The position numbers and the translations under genes were made by a program. The notes beneath the pieces are model-generated. The model worked only from the letters and a program-made list of their open reading frames with translations, searched no databases and was not told the DNA's origin. Positions 51,899-60,958 of a stretch of 64,000 nucleotides of DNA are shown here, one piece after another; within the stretch, counting starts at the first letter, position 1, and each line of letters starts with the position of its first letter. Source of the DNA: Faecalibacterium prausnitzii (GTDB lineage: Bacteria; Bacillota; Clostridia; Oscillospirales; Ruminococcaceae); NCBI RefSeq assembly GCF_003324185.1, contig NZ_PXUP01000005.1:1-64000 (forward strand). Direction: 5' to 3'.

Positions 51899-52090
51899 AT
51901 GATGAAAATAGTGAGAAATATGATCCGGTGTAAAAAGTGCAGGGATGTTATTGAAAGCTGCACTGTACATGATTTCAAATTTTGTTCTTGTGGATCGTGT
52001 GCAGTCGATGGCGGGCATGAGTATCTCCGTAGGTGTGGAAACCCGGAAGACTGGGAAGAATTATCTGAAACGCAAAGTGTAGATGATTGA
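51899..52090 (+). CDS. Small DUF7695-like protein
   Basis: The start is the ATG at 51899 or 51902; the ribosome site is weak. The 60-odd aa product has IRCKKCRDVIESCTVHDFKF then CSCGSCAVDGGHEYLRR, a pattern I associate with DUF7695-type proteins, with paired cysteines that may bind zinc. It follows the helicase gene after a 34-bp gap and precedes a terminator, so it ends this transcript. Function unknown; small defence-island companion. Confidence 0.65.
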   Translation: MMKIVRNMIRCKKCRDVIESCTVHDFKFCSCGSCAVDGGHEYLRRCGNPEDWEELSETQSVDD

Positions 52091-52135
52091 AAATTAAGCT
52101 GAACTCGATCTTTGAAGCAGAAGTTCAGTGGCAAG

Positions 52136-52178
52136 TAAAAAGCTCTTGGCCTTTAATAAAGAGGCCAAGAGCTTTTTT
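52136..52178 (+). terminator. Terminator ending the BREX-led transcript
   Basis: AAAAGCTCTTGGCCT pairs with AGGCCAAGAGCTTTT, followed by T residues. Confidence 0.9.
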
Positions 52179-52183
52179 ACATC

Positions 52184-52212
52184 TTGTCTTGGAACATAAA
52201 AGAAGGTACAAT
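52184..52212 (+). promoter_or_regulatory. Promoter of the STAND NTPase gene
   Basis: TTGTCT (52184-52189), a 17-bp spacer and TACAAT (52207-52212) directly follow the terminator. The leader would be about 135 nt and contains the short frame at 52258. Confidence 0.65.
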
Positions 52213-52257
52213 GGTAGAAAAGAAAACGTGCATCAGTCAAATAAGGCGGTGGAGACG

Positions 52258-52464
52258 ATGGACGAAGCGTGTGCTGATAAATACACGGAGTATCTTTCTA
52301 TCATCAAAAGCGAGATCAAGGAGATAACACAGGACTTAAGGAGAAAAATCTTATGGCGGTCGAAGTCAATTGGGAAAATTTCGCATCAAATAACAATGAT
52401 CCTGATGGTGTCCAACATAAATTCGAAAATTTGTGTCGGCAACTTTTTACCAATGATTATCTAA
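52258..52464 (+). CDS. Possible leader ORF ahead of the STAND gene
   Basis: An ATG behind GGTGGAGA opens a 68-codon frame that overlaps the STAND gene by 112 bases in another frame. The first 30 residues (MDEACADKYTEYLSIIKSEI) look like a natural helix; the overlapping part reads like a shadow of the big gene. It may be an upstream frame that sets STAND translation, or a decayed gene. Uncertain. Confidence 0.25.
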   Translation: MDEACADKYTEYLSIIKSEIKEITQDLRRKILWRSKSIGKISHQITMILMVSNINSKICVGNFLPMII

Positions 52465-55400
52465 AAGAGAATAAAAAATCAAGGAATTTGCATTCCAATC
52501 CTAATAATCCTGGCATTGAAGCAGAACCCATACTTGATGAACGCACAAACCAGTACATTGGCTTTCAGGTAAAATTCTTTGACACTAGTGTGGATTATGG
52601 CCAAATATTGCATTCTATGGAAAAAGCGTTGCAATATTATACAGGAAAGCTAAGCCACATTGTATTGTACTGCAATAAGGCCATAACAAGCACCAGCAAA
52701 AGTTATATTAATATTGTAGAACTTCTTAAGAAAAACAATATCACGATAGAACTTGTAACGGATTCGGCTATTTTAGATGCTGTAAGAAAATATCCATATC
52801 TTGCAAATTACTATTTTGGTGTCAACACCATTTCTTTTGAGTGGGTTGTCGCACATAATGAAAAATCTTTTTGTGATTTAGGAGAGCGCTTCAATCGTGA
52901 CTTTAATGTTGAAACTGAAACTTCTAAAAGACTATCTCTTTTTGCAAGAGATCAAAGTGCGGTTCAATATATTAATGATAAGAAAGAAAATTTGATTCGA
53001 AAAATCAATCGTATAAAAGATGATACGGAACAACACTCTGATTATCTTGAAAAAGTCAGGTCTATTGTTTCGGCATTTGAAGATGTCGAGAGCGAAACTA
53101 TTGGAAGTGCATTCGAATGGCATCAATATTTGCAATCTTTTATAGTTGACGATTTAGCCAAAATAAACTCTGAGATAAGTCAAAAGAAGAATTTGCTTGA
53201 AAAAATACGGCCAACAATCGAAAAAGGACGAAGCCGAGTTGAGCATAAAGATCTAGAAAAATACAATTCTATTCGAAGCGAAATTGAGATACTTTATGAA
53301 TTACTTGACTTGCCGGAAATATTATCTTTGACTGCCGATGAGAATCGCCTTATTACAGCTAAAGAACTTTTTGTTACAGGCAATGCAGGCATTGGAAAAT
53401 CACATTTGCTAGCGGCAGAGTGCCAATCATTAATGAATAATCAGCAATTTGCTGTTTTGCTACTAGCGGGGAATTGTTATTCTGATCTGCCTATCCTCGA
53501 CCAATTATCACAAGACTGTGAGTTAAAGTATTCTTTCGATGAGTTTATTAGCATATTAGAAATGATAGGCGTAGAGCATCATACCTGTGTTTTGTTATGT
53601 ATAGATGCATTAAACGAAACAGCAAATTATCGACTTTGGAAAACGGGATTAATTTCACTTTCTCAGAAGATAAAAAAATGCACGCACGTAAAGTTGGCTG
53701 TTACTTATCGAATGGAGTATGAAAAATCTGTAGTCCAAGATGCGCTTTTATCGGAAGATGAAGACGTTTACAGGATTGTACATACAGGTTTTGCATCTAA
53801 TGGTTTAAAAGCATCAAAACAATTTTTTGACTATTATAGAATTCCATTTACCTTGTATGAGTATTTTGAATCTGAAATGGAAAATCCGCTGTTTTTAACA
53901 TTGTATTGTAAAACCTATAGAAACGATGAAGCAAGTCTCCCTACTTTGTATGATAGACTAGTAGAAAGTGCAAACAAGAACATTTTCCCGATACTAGAAA
54001 AGAGGTATAAACTCATTGGATTTACGGAAGATGACAATATTGTTCAGTCGCTAGTTGATGAAATTTCAACTTTGGCTTTTGATAGAAAGGAAAAAAATAT
54101 TTTGGAATCTGATCTCGCAAGCATACCGTTCTGGACTGCGAATGATCTTCCATTAAGGCCGTTTATGTCATTATTAGCAAAAGAAAATCTCGTGCATACA
54201 AATTTGATTGCGGGCAATGAACGCTACTTTTTTGCGTATGATCAAATGAACGACTATTTCTTTGCAAGGAGCTTATTTTCTCATGACATGTCCGACATGT
54301 CCATCCGCAAGACTTTATACGAAGATATCTTACAAGTAAATGATAATAATATTGTGAATTTGAGCAATAGCGATGTCTTTGTTATATGCTGTGCTATCTA
54401 CGCTCAGAAATTCGGCAAAGAGTGCATTGATTTAATTGATGAGCTACCTGAAGGTTTTGAAAAAGGTTATATTGTAAAATCGTACATACGGTCGTTTATT
54501 TGGAGGAATAAAGAATATATCTCCAGCAATGTGTTTTTAGCTGTTGCACAGAAGTATAAAGTATCTCGTGAGGACTTTTGGAATGTTCTTGTTGGTAATA
54601 GTATAAAACATAATCATCCCCTGAACTCGGATTTTTTACATACACTTCTAATGAGCTTTCGGCTTAGTGAGCGTGATTATTATTGGACAAAATACATTAA
54701 TGAGATTTTTTATGACGAGTCTAATCGGCTCATGCAGCTTGTAAAAATGTACAGTTCAGGACAAAGCATTCAAATGAGTAAAGAGCAGGCTCGTCAGTTG
54801 CTTATTCTTTGTGGATGGCTGTTGAGTTCATCAAATCGCATGCTTCGTGACTATACTTCAGAGGCTATGATTGAAATTCTGCGGAATGAATTTGATCTGT
54901 GCATTGTGATTCTGAAAGCTTTCGAAAAAGTAAATGATCCGTATATTATAGAGCGTTTATATGGTGTTGTATTTGGAGCCTGCTGTAAACGTCGAAGAAA
55001 GGGGAATACCGTATACATAGCCTTAGCAGAATATGTTTACTCAACAATTTTTGATCAAGAATTCATTTATCCTGATATTTTGCTTCGTGATTATGCAAGA
55101 CTGATAATCGAACGCTTTTTATGGGAGAATCCAGACTACAACGGTTGCATTGTCCATGAAAAAATTATTCCACCATATAAATCATTTCCTATTGAACAAA
55201 TCGATGAAGATTACATTAATAAGAAATACGATGGTGGACTGTGGCAAATCAAAAGTTCCATGTCGTTTGAAGGACATGGTATGTATGGTGATTTTGGACG
55301 CTATGTTTTTCAAAGTGCATTAAAATACTTTGATGTCGATGAAGACGAAATGTACAAGCAGGCAATGTCCTTTATTATTAATGATTTGGGCTATACTAAT

Positions 55401-56639
55401 GAACTTGATAAGGGCAACAACCATTGGGGATATGATAGAAGCGAAACAAAAAAGGTTGAACGTATAGGAAAAAAATATCAATGGATTGCAATGCACAATA
55501 TTCTGGCAAGAGTTTCTGACCAGTGTGACATTGATACAGATTATTCTGAAACACCAAAATTTGAAGGTCCCTGGGAACCGTTCGTTCGGGATTTTGATCC
55601 GACCTTAAATTTCAAACTAACGAAATCCGATGAAATTCCTATATTTGATGAGATAAGCGAGTTGAAAAAAGCTACTCGTGATGAGCATTTGAAGGTTGAC
55701 GTTTCAAATATAGATAGTGTATCTGAATGGTTGGATTCTGATGGCATTTTCTTTGCGGAAATGCCAAAGGCATTGATTCTTTCTGATTCTAACGGAACTC
55801 AATGGATTAGGTTGAGCAATTATATATGTTCAGGAAGAGAGCAGTTGAAAGCTGAAAGGCTCCTGACTTGGAGTTGGTTATACGCTTACTTCGTTACAGA
55901 AGAACAGTTTGAGCAGTTCCAAGTCGCAGCTACAGATAGAGTTGACTTTAGTAGTTCAAAGGGTATAGGGCTTGATCCGCAATCGTACTCTGTATTCAAT
56001 CGAGAATATCCATGGTCACCTAGTTGTGATTTGCTCAATAAGAGTAGTTCAGTAGAATCAGGTGTGGTTCTTAACATGCCAGAAGAAAAAGAGGTAGAAC
56101 AGGAGGTTTTAAACGTTGAATTTTTGGAACAATATCTGAAATCACTTGATGCGGATTCCAATCAAGTATTTTCAGATCAGGAATTGAATCAACATCTTTT
56201 TAAGAAGGAGATTGTTAGAAAACCAGTCTTGAAACAAATTGGTGAAATTATACATGCGAGTATGAATCTTGTTTGGGAAAGTGAATACGATGCCTCAAAG
56301 GATAATACACTTTCCATGAATGTGCCCTGCCCAATGCTTATTGAACAGCTTCATCTTCATCAGGCAGACATTGATGGTTTGTACTACGATTCAAATGAAA
56401 AAATTGCAGCGTTTGATCTGAACATCTCACAGAAAGAATCAGGAGTAGTCCTTCGAAAGGACCTATTAGATGCTTTTCTGAAAAAAAACAATTTGAATTT
56501 AATTTGGTTTGTACGAGCATCTAAAGAACTTCATAGCGGTGAAGATTTAGGGATACTTCGCTATGGTGATAGAAGTGGCGCATATTTTTACAATGGAACA
56601 GAAATAACATCAAATATTTATATTGTGGAACAACGGTAA
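52353..56639 (+). CDS. STAND NTPase with N-terminal nuclease domain, Avs-like phage sensor
   Basis: This 1428-aa protein begins behind AAGGAG. The N-terminal ~150 residues look like a PD-(D/E)XK nuclease (IEAEPILDERTNQYIGFQVK, Glu then Gln-x-Lys). A coiled-coil region follows at about 200-310, then a STAND-type NTPase with TGNAGIGKSHLLA near 342 and CVLLCIDALNET near 420. The remaining ~800 residues are helical and probably form a TPR-like sensor. This layout matches AVAST (Avs) proteins, which recognise a phage protein, oligomerise and cut DNA. The subtype cannot be fixed by eye. It is markedly AT-rich. Confidence 0.75.
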   Translation: MAVEVNWENFASNNNDPDGVQHKFENLCRQLFTNDYLKENKKSRNLHSNPNNPGIEAEPILDERTNQYIGFQVKFFDTSVDYGQILHSMEKALQYYTGKLSHIVLYCNKAITSTSKSYINIVELLKKNNITIELVTDSAILDAVRKYPYLANYYFGVNTISFEWVVAHNEKSFCDLGERFNRDFNVETETSKRLSLFARDQSAVQYINDKKENLIRKINRIKDDTEQHSDYLEKVRSIVSAFEDVESETIGSAFEWHQYLQSFIVDDLAKINSEISQKKNLLEKIRPTIEKGRSRVEHKDLEKYNSIRSEIEILYELLDLPEILSLTADENRLITAKELFVTGNAGIGKSHLLAAECQSLMNNQQFAVLLLAGNCYSDLPILDQLSQDCELKYSFDEFISILEMIGVEHHTCVLLCIDALNETANYRLWKTGLISLSQKIKKCTHVKLAVTYRMEYEKSVVQDALLSEDEDVYRIVHTGFASNGLKASKQFFDYYRIPFTLYEYFESEMENPLFLTLYCKTYRNDEASLPTLYDRLVESANKNIFPILEKRYKLIGFTEDDNIVQSLVDEISTLAFDRKEKNILESDLASIPFWTANDLPLRPFMSLLAKENLVHTNLIAGNERYFFAYDQMNDYFFARSLFSHDMSDMSIRKTLYEDILQVNDNNIVNLSNSDVFVICCAIYAQKFGKECIDLIDELPEGFEKGYIVKSYIRSFIWRNKEYISSNVFLAVAQKYKVSREDFWNVLVGNSIKHNHPLNSDFLHTLLMSFRLSERDYYWTKYINEIFYDESNRLMQLVKMYSSGQSIQMSKEQARQLLILCGWLLSSSNRMLRDYTSEAMIEILRNEFDLCIVILKAFEKVNDPYIIERLYGVVFGACCKRRRKGNTVYIALAEYVYSTIFDQEFIYPDILLRDYARLIIERFLWENPDYNGCIVHEKIIPPYKSFPIEQIDEDYINKKYDGGLWQIKSSMSFEGHGMYGDFGRYVFQSALKYFDVDEDEMYKQAMSFIINDLGYTNELDKGNNHWGYDRSETKKVERIGKKYQWIAMHNILARVSDQCDIDTDYSETPKFEGPWEPFVRDFDPTLNFKLTKSDEIPIFDEISELKKATRDEHLKVDVSNIDSVSEWLDSDGIFFAEMPKALILSDSNGTQWIRLSNYICSGREQLKAERLLTWSWLYAYFVTEEQFEQFQVAATDRVDFSSSKGIGLDPQSYSVFNREYPWSPSCDLLNKSSSVESGVVLNMPEEKEVEQEVLNVEFLEQYLKSLDADSNQVFSDQELNQHLFKKEIVRKPVLKQIGEIIHASMNLVWESEYDASKDNTLSMNVPCPMLIEQLHLHQADIDGLYYDSNEKIAAFDLNISQKESGVVLRKDLLDAFLKKNNLNLIWFVRASKELHSGEDLGILRYGDRSGAYFYNGTEITSNIYIVEQR

Positions 56640-56718
56640 ATCATTAATGATATAAGAGGAGCGTGATGCCTAGCACGACTTACAGGCCTTTAACTGGACG
56701 GTTTAGCAACATGACACA

Positions 56719-56922
56719 TTGGATGGTGCAAACTGCCTGACCGTTGGAAAACGGCATTTGAGCCAGAGAGAAGCAGCGATGGAGGCAGTACAAGCGATTG
56801 GCCTAAACCAGATTTGCGATGTAGAGAGTTCTGTATTTGTTGGATATGAGCAATATGGCGAAATGATTAGCAGCAGATTGGAAGAAATGACCTCTGAATT
56901 TGTGCGAGATTGCGGTAAATGA
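56719..56922 (+). pseudogene. Possible remnant of a small gene
   Basis: A frame of 67 codons beginning at TTG after an in-frame stop ends with VGYEQYGEMISSRLEEMTSE and FVRDCGK. The end reads like a real protein but there is no good start or ribosome site. It lies between the STAND gene and the right-hand 23-bp repeat. It may be the 3' part of a gene cut by integration or deletion. Confidence 0.3.
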
Positions 56923-56930
56923 AAACTGCT

Positions 56931-56953
56931 GTTTGTAGCAGATCTGTAGCAAA
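56931..56953. repeat. Right copy of the 23-bp TGTAGCA repeat
   Basis: Identical to 220-242 and in the same orientation, with TGTAGCA at 56934-56940 and 56945-56951, 11 bp apart. After it, accessory genes stop and chromosomal genes begin within about 250 bp. The 56954-57120 stretch holds a CCCGGG-armed hairpin (about 57050-57078) and no gene. Confidence 0.6.
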
Positions 56954-57124
56954 TCGAGAACATTTAACGAATCATCGTTCTAAAAAACGAAAAGTCATCA
57001 TGCATCACACAGAGAGGGTCTGGGGTTCGGGTGTTTTTGCTCCCGGGATGTTTGCGTTTGCGCAACAGCCCGGGAAACAGGCAAAGACAGGAAAACCGCG
57101 CAGATCACGTTCAATAAACAAAGA

Positions 57125-57170
57125 AATGGCTGCTGCACCGGGAAGAAACCCTGTGTAGCAGCCATTTTTA
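57125..57170. terminator. Bidirectional terminator after the BASS transporter gene
   Basis: AATGGCTGCT (57125-57134) pairs with AGCAGCCATT (57157-57166). The plus strand continues with TTTTATT, the minus strand with TTCTTTGTTT. Confidence 0.75.
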
Positions 57171-57183
57171 TTATGGTATAAGA

Positions 57184-58128
57184 TCAGTCCTTCTTCTCGG
57201 CGGTGCGGGCAAAGAAGTTGGCGAGGACGGCGCCGGAAATGTTATGCCACACCGAGAACACAGCGCCGGGGATGGTTGCCAGCGGATACTGTGCAAAGTG
57301 GGCAGCGGCCAGAGAGGTGGCCAGACCGGAGTTCTGCATACCGACCTCGATGGAGATCGCGCGGCACTTGGTGGAATCCAGCTTCAGCAGCTTGCCCACA
57401 CCGAAGCCGGTGAGGTAGCCCAGCAGGTTGTGCAGGATGACTACGGCAAGGATCAGCAGGCCGCTGGTCATGATCTTGGCGGAGTTTGCAGAAACAACGG
57501 CGCAGATGATGAGCACGATGGCGGTGGTGGAGACCAGCGGCAGCACGCGGACGGCGTTCTGAGTGAAGGCGTGGAAGAAGTGGTTGACCACAAAGCCCAG
57601 TGCGATGGGCACCAGCACTACTTTGACGATGGACAGGAACATATTTACAGGGTTCACATCCACGCGCTGGCCGGCATACAGCAGGGTGAGCAGGGGAGTC
57701 AGGATGGGTGCCAGCACGGTGGAAACGGCAGTCATACCAACGGACAGTGCAACGTCGCCCTTGGACAGATAGGTCATCACGTTAGAGGAGGTGCCGCCGG
57801 GGCAGGTACCCACAAGGATGACGCCGATAGCCAGCTCGGTGGGCAGGTGGAACAGCTGCGTCAGCGCCCATGCAAGGAAGGGCATCAGGGTGAACTGCGC
57901 AATGCAGCCAATGATCACGTCTTTCGGGCGGCTGAACACCACCTTGAAGTCCTCCGGCTTCAGGGTGAGACCCATGCCGAACATGACGATGCCCAGCAGG
58001 GTGTTGACCCATGCGGTCTTTACCACGCTGAAGGTGCCGGGGAACAGCAGAGACAGTGCCGCCACCACAATGACGATGGCGGCCATGTACTTGCCCACAA
58101 AGTCGCTTACTTTTTCCAATGTTTTCAT
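57184..58128 (-). CDS. BASS-family sodium-coupled transporter
   Basis: The ATG at 58128 follows AAAGGAGA and gives 314 aa with about nine to ten hydrophobic segments. Signature stretches are VMFGMGLTLKPEDF near 50, GTCPGGTSSNVMTYLSKGDV near 108, and EVGMQNSGLATSLAAAHF near 270, all typical of the bile acid:sodium symporter family. Members import organic anions such as bile acids, pantothenate or 2-oxo acids. A T-box leader shows that expression depends on charging of one tRNA, which favours an amino-acid-related substrate. Confidence 0.85.
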   Translation of the reverse strand: MKTLEKVSDFVGKYMAAIVIVVAALSLLFPGTFSVVKTAWVNTLLGIVMFGMGLTLKPEDFKVVFSRPKDVIIGCIAQFTLMPFLAWALTQLFHLPTELAIGVILVGTCPGGTSSNVMTYLSKGDVALSVGMTAVSTVLAPILTPLLTLLYAGQRVDVNPVNMFLSIVKVVLVPIALGFVVNHFFHAFTQNAVRVLPLVSTTAIVLIICAVVSANSAKIMTSGLLILAVVILHNLLGYLTGFGVGKLLKLDSTKCRAISIEVGMQNSGLATSLAAAHFAQYPLATIPGAVFSVWHNISGAVLANFFARTAEKKD

Positions 58129-58210
58129 GATAAACTCTCCTTTTTCCTGAACACTTATTTTTGCGGATGCAAAGGCAATGAAACATCCGGAAAATGGCTT
58201 TCCCGCAAAC

Positions 58211-58500
58211 AAAAACGCCTTTGCCCCTTACGGTTCGTAAGAGACAAAGGCGTATAAACTCCTCTGCGGTACCACTCTTATTGCCGGTGCAAAGCCCGGC
58301 CCCTCAGTGCGCATCCAACAATGCGCGGCCCGTGATAACGGGGGCCTGCCGTTCCTGCTTACTGGGGCGTAGACACCGCCCATTCAGCCGGAAAGCTCGG
58401 AGAGGATCTTCCCACGGACGCCCTGCACTGCCTTGCACCAGTCGGCAGCTCTCTGCAGCATTCTTTCCGGGTACTCTTTCTCGTCATAGCCGAATATTTC
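58211..58500 (-). promoter_or_regulatory. T-box riboswitch controlling the BASS transporter
   Basis: On the minus strand the leader holds AGAGTGGTACCGC (58266-58278), the conserved T-box that pairs with the tRNA CCA end, followed by a terminator stem ACGCCTTTG/CAAAGGCGT with T5 (58211-58253). Stem I is visible upstream, with CCGGAAAG/CTTTCCGG, the AGAGTA turn and an AGAGAG element. The specifier lies in GGGAAGATCCTCTCC; reading GAT, ATC or TCC depends on register, so the amino acid (Asp, Ile or Ser) is not settled. Uncharged tRNA would favour antitermination. Confidence 0.9.
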
Positions 58501-58510
58501 ACTGCCACGG

Positions 58511-58539
58511 AGTATACTCCCCCGGGGGGCTGAAGTCAA
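58511..58539 (-). promoter_or_regulatory. Promoter of the T-box / BASS transcript
   Basis: On the minus strand TTGACT (58534-58539), a 17-bp spacer and TATACT (58511-58516) precede the T-box leader. Confidence 0.8.
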
Positions 58540-58642
58540 GGGATATGACCCGTCTGTTTTTTCATCTGGTTCATATCATGAATGAAAGCAGCTCATGTGA
58601 TGACTGCCTCGGCCAGCTTTGCCGGGTGTGGATCCTTTATGA

Positions 58643-58678
58643 AAAATGTGAAGTGACCGCTGGCCACTTCACCTTTTT
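58643..58678. terminator. Terminator after serA
   Basis: GTGAAGTGACC pairs with GGCCACTTCAC (58648-58672 overall), with T runs on both strands. Confidence 0.75.
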
Positions 58679-58699
58679 GTGTCTCGTGTATTTTTGCTG

Positions 58700-59860
58700 T
58701 TACAGGATGCGCACCCGGATGACGGCGGGGATGCTGCTCAGCTTCTCGCTCAGGCGGGCATCCACGGCACCGGTGGCATCCAGCATGGTGTAGGCCATGT
58801 TCTTTTTGCTCTTGTTCACCATGTTTTCGATGTTCAGACCCGCTTCGGTGGTCAGGGCGGTGATCTGGCTGATCATGCCCGGCTCGTTCTTGTGGATGAT
58901 GCAGATGCGCTTGCCGCCGGCGCGGGGCTGGTGCACCTCCGGCAGGTTGACCGAGTGGGTAATGTTGCCGTTGCGCAGGTAATCGCTCAGCTCCTGTGCT
59001 GCCATGATGGCGCAGTTGTCCTCGGCTTCCGGGGTGGAAGCGCCAAGGTGCGGGGTGCACACGATGCCGGGACGACCCAGAATGGCTTCGGAGGGGAAGT
59101 CGGTCATGTAGCCGGACACCTTGCCGTTGTCCATGGCTTCCAGCAGGGCGGCGGTGTTCACCAGCTCGCCGCGGGCGTAGTTCAGGATCTTGACGCCGTC
59201 CTTGCACAAAGCAAGGGTCTGGGCGTTGATGGTGTCCTTGGTGGTGGGCAGGTAGGGCACATGGATGGTGATGTAGTCGCACAGGGGCAGCATATCGTTC
59301 AGGTTTACGCAGTGGTGCACCTGACTGCTCAGGTTCCATGCTGCTTCAATGGAGATGTAGGGGTCGTAGCCGTAGACTTCCATGCCCAGCTCGATGGCGC
59401 AGTTTGCCACCCGGGAGCCGATGGCACCCAGACCGATGACGCCAAGGGTCTTGCCCTTGATCTCGTTGCCCACGAACTGCTTTTTGCCCTTTTCCACGCT
59501 CTTGGCCATGGCGGGGTCACCGGCCAGACCCTGACACCACTGGGCGGCGGCGGCCACGTTGCGGCTGCCTGCGATGAGCATGCCGATGACCAGCTCCGCC
59601 ACGGCATTGGCGTTGGCACCCGGGGTGTTGAACACCACGATGCCCTGCTCGCTGCAGCGCTCCAGCGGGATGTTGTTCACGCCCGCACCGGCGCGGGCGA
59701 TAGCAAGCAGATTGTCGTTGAAGGTGGTGTTCAAAAGATCGGCGCTGCGCACCAGAATACCGTCCGGGGCGTCGGCATCCACCGTGACATCGAACTGGTT
59801 CTTGGGCAGCTTTGCCAGCCCCACCGGGCTGATGGCGTTGAGCGTTTTGATGGTGTACAT
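58700..59860 (-). CDS. serA: D-3-phosphoglycerate dehydrogenase
   Basis: This 386-aa enzyme catalyses the first step of serine synthesis, oxidising 3-phosphoglycerate to 3-phosphohydroxypyruvate with NAD. The Rossmann motif LGVIGLGAIGSRVANCAIEL lies near residue 140; ARAGAGVNNIPLE near 55 and TPHLGASTPEAE near 273 contain the substrate and catalytic His regions. A C-terminal ACT domain (ICIIHKNEPGMISQITALTT near 320) suggests feedback control by serine. It follows serC by 15 bp, so the two form an operon. Confidence 0.95.
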   Translation of the reverse strand: MYTIKTLNAISPVGLAKLPKNQFDVTVDADAPDGILVRSADLLNTTFNDNLLAIARAGAGVNNIPLERCSEQGIVVFNTPGANANAVAELVIGMLIAGSRNVAAAAQWCQGLAGDPAMAKSVEKGKKQFVGNEIKGKTLGVIGLGAIGSRVANCAIELGMEVYGYDPYISIEAAWNLSSQVHHCVNLNDMLPLCDYITIHVPYLPTTKDTINAQTLALCKDGVKILNYARGELVNTAALLEAMDNGKVSGYMTDFPSEAILGRPGIVCTPHLGASTPEAEDNCAIMAAQELSDYLRNGNITHSVNLPEVHQPRAGGKRICIIHKNEPGMISQITALTTEAGLNIENMVNKSKKNMAYTMLDATGAVDARLSEKLSSIPAVIRVRIL

Positions 59861-59875
59861 ATCTGAAACCCCTCT

Positions 59876-60958
59876 TTATGCATTCTCTTTGCGGAACTTC
59901 TCCATGAAGTCCACCAGCTTGTCCACGCCCTCGGCAGGCATGGCGTTGTAAATGGAAGCACGCATACCGCCTACCAGACGGTGACCCTTCAGGTTCACAA
60001 AGCCCGCCTCGGCGGCTTCGGCGCAGAACTTTTTGTCCATGTCCGGGTTGGGGCTGGTGAAGGTGACGTTCATGGTGCTGCGGTAGCGGTGCTCCACAGG
60101 GTTCGTGAAGAACTCCTGCCCGTCCAGATAATCGTACAGCACCTTGGCCTTGGCCTCATTGATCTTCTGCATATTGGCCAGACCGCCGATATCGTTTTCC
60201 AGATACTTGAGCACCAGACCGGTCATGTAGATGCACCAGCACGGCGGGGTGTTGTACATGCTGTCCTTCGCCAGCAGGGTGGTGTAGTTCATCATGGTGG
60301 GAACGTTATCGGCGGCGTGACCCAGCAGGTCGTCCCGGATGATGGCAATGGCCATACCGGCGGGGGCTACGTTCTTCTGCACGCCAAAGTAGATGCAGCC
60401 GTACTTGCTGACGTCCACCGGCTTGGAAAGGATCATGGAGCTCATATCTGCCACCAGCGGCACGCCCTCCACCTGCGGCAGCTCCACATACTGGGTGCCG
60501 AAGATGGTGTTGTTCTGGCAGATGTGGATGTAGCTGGCGTCCTTATCGTAGTTGATAGCGTTTACATCCGGGATATAAGTGAAATTTTTATCCTTACTGG
60601 ATGCTACGATCTTGGCCTCGCCGAACTTGGCGGCCTCCTTGGCAGCCAGACCCGAGAAGTTGCCGGACACGATGTAGTCTGCCTTGCCGGTGGTCATAAA
60701 GTTCAGCGGCACCATGGCGAACTGCTGGGTAGCACCGCCCTGAAAGAAGCCCACCTTGTAGTTATCGGGAATGTTCATCACCCGGCGCAGGGAAGCTTCG
60801 GTGTCCTTGATGATGGCATCGAACCACTTGCTGCGGTGGCTCATCTCCATGACGCTCTGACCGCTGTCGCCGTATTCCAGCAGCTCGGCCTGCGCCTGCC
60901 GCAGCACCTTTTCGGGCAGCATGCTGGGGCCTGCGCTGAAGTTATATACTCGTGCCAT
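59876..60958 (-). CDS. serC: Phosphoserine aminotransferase
   Basis: The ATG at 60958 follows AAAGGAGAGG and gives 360 aa. The start MARVYNFSAGPSMLPEKVL is diagnostic of SerC; MEMSHRSKWFDAI near 40, FFQGGATQQFAMVPLNF near 75 and YIHICQNNTIFGTQY near 140 follow, and the PLP-binding Lys lies in YFGVQKNVAPAG near 195. It makes O-phosphoserine from phosphohydroxypyruvate and glutamate. It is the first gene of the serC-serA operon. A short GC-rich hairpin lies in the leader at about 60998-61017. Confidence 0.95.
   Translation of the reverse strand: MARVYNFSAGPSMLPEKVLRQAQAELLEYGDSGQSVMEMSHRSKWFDAIIKDTEASLRRVMNIPDNYKVGFFQGGATQQFAMVPLNFMTTGKADYIVSGNFSGLAAKEAAKFGEAKIVASSKDKNFTYIPDVNAINYDKDASYIHICQNNTIFGTQYVELPQVEGVPLVADMSSMILSKPVDVSKYGCIYFGVQKNVAPAGMAIAIIRDDLLGHAADNVPTMMNYTTLLAKDSMYNTPPCWCIYMTGLVLKYLENDIGGLANMQKINEAKAKVLYDYLDGQEFFTNPVEHRYRSTMNVTFTSPNPDMDKKFCAEAAEAGFVNLKGHRLVGGMRASIYNAMPAEGVDKLVDFMEKFRKENA

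Noticed and set aside
57050-57078. A terminator with CCCGGG arms
   Set aside because: The hairpin is real but lacks a T tail on both strands; its role is unclear, so it is only mentioned with the right-hand repeat.
57244-58257. A protein antisense to the BASS transporter
   Set aside because: It is His/Gln/Gly-rich, typical of antisense translation of a membrane protein gene, and it crosses the T-box terminator.
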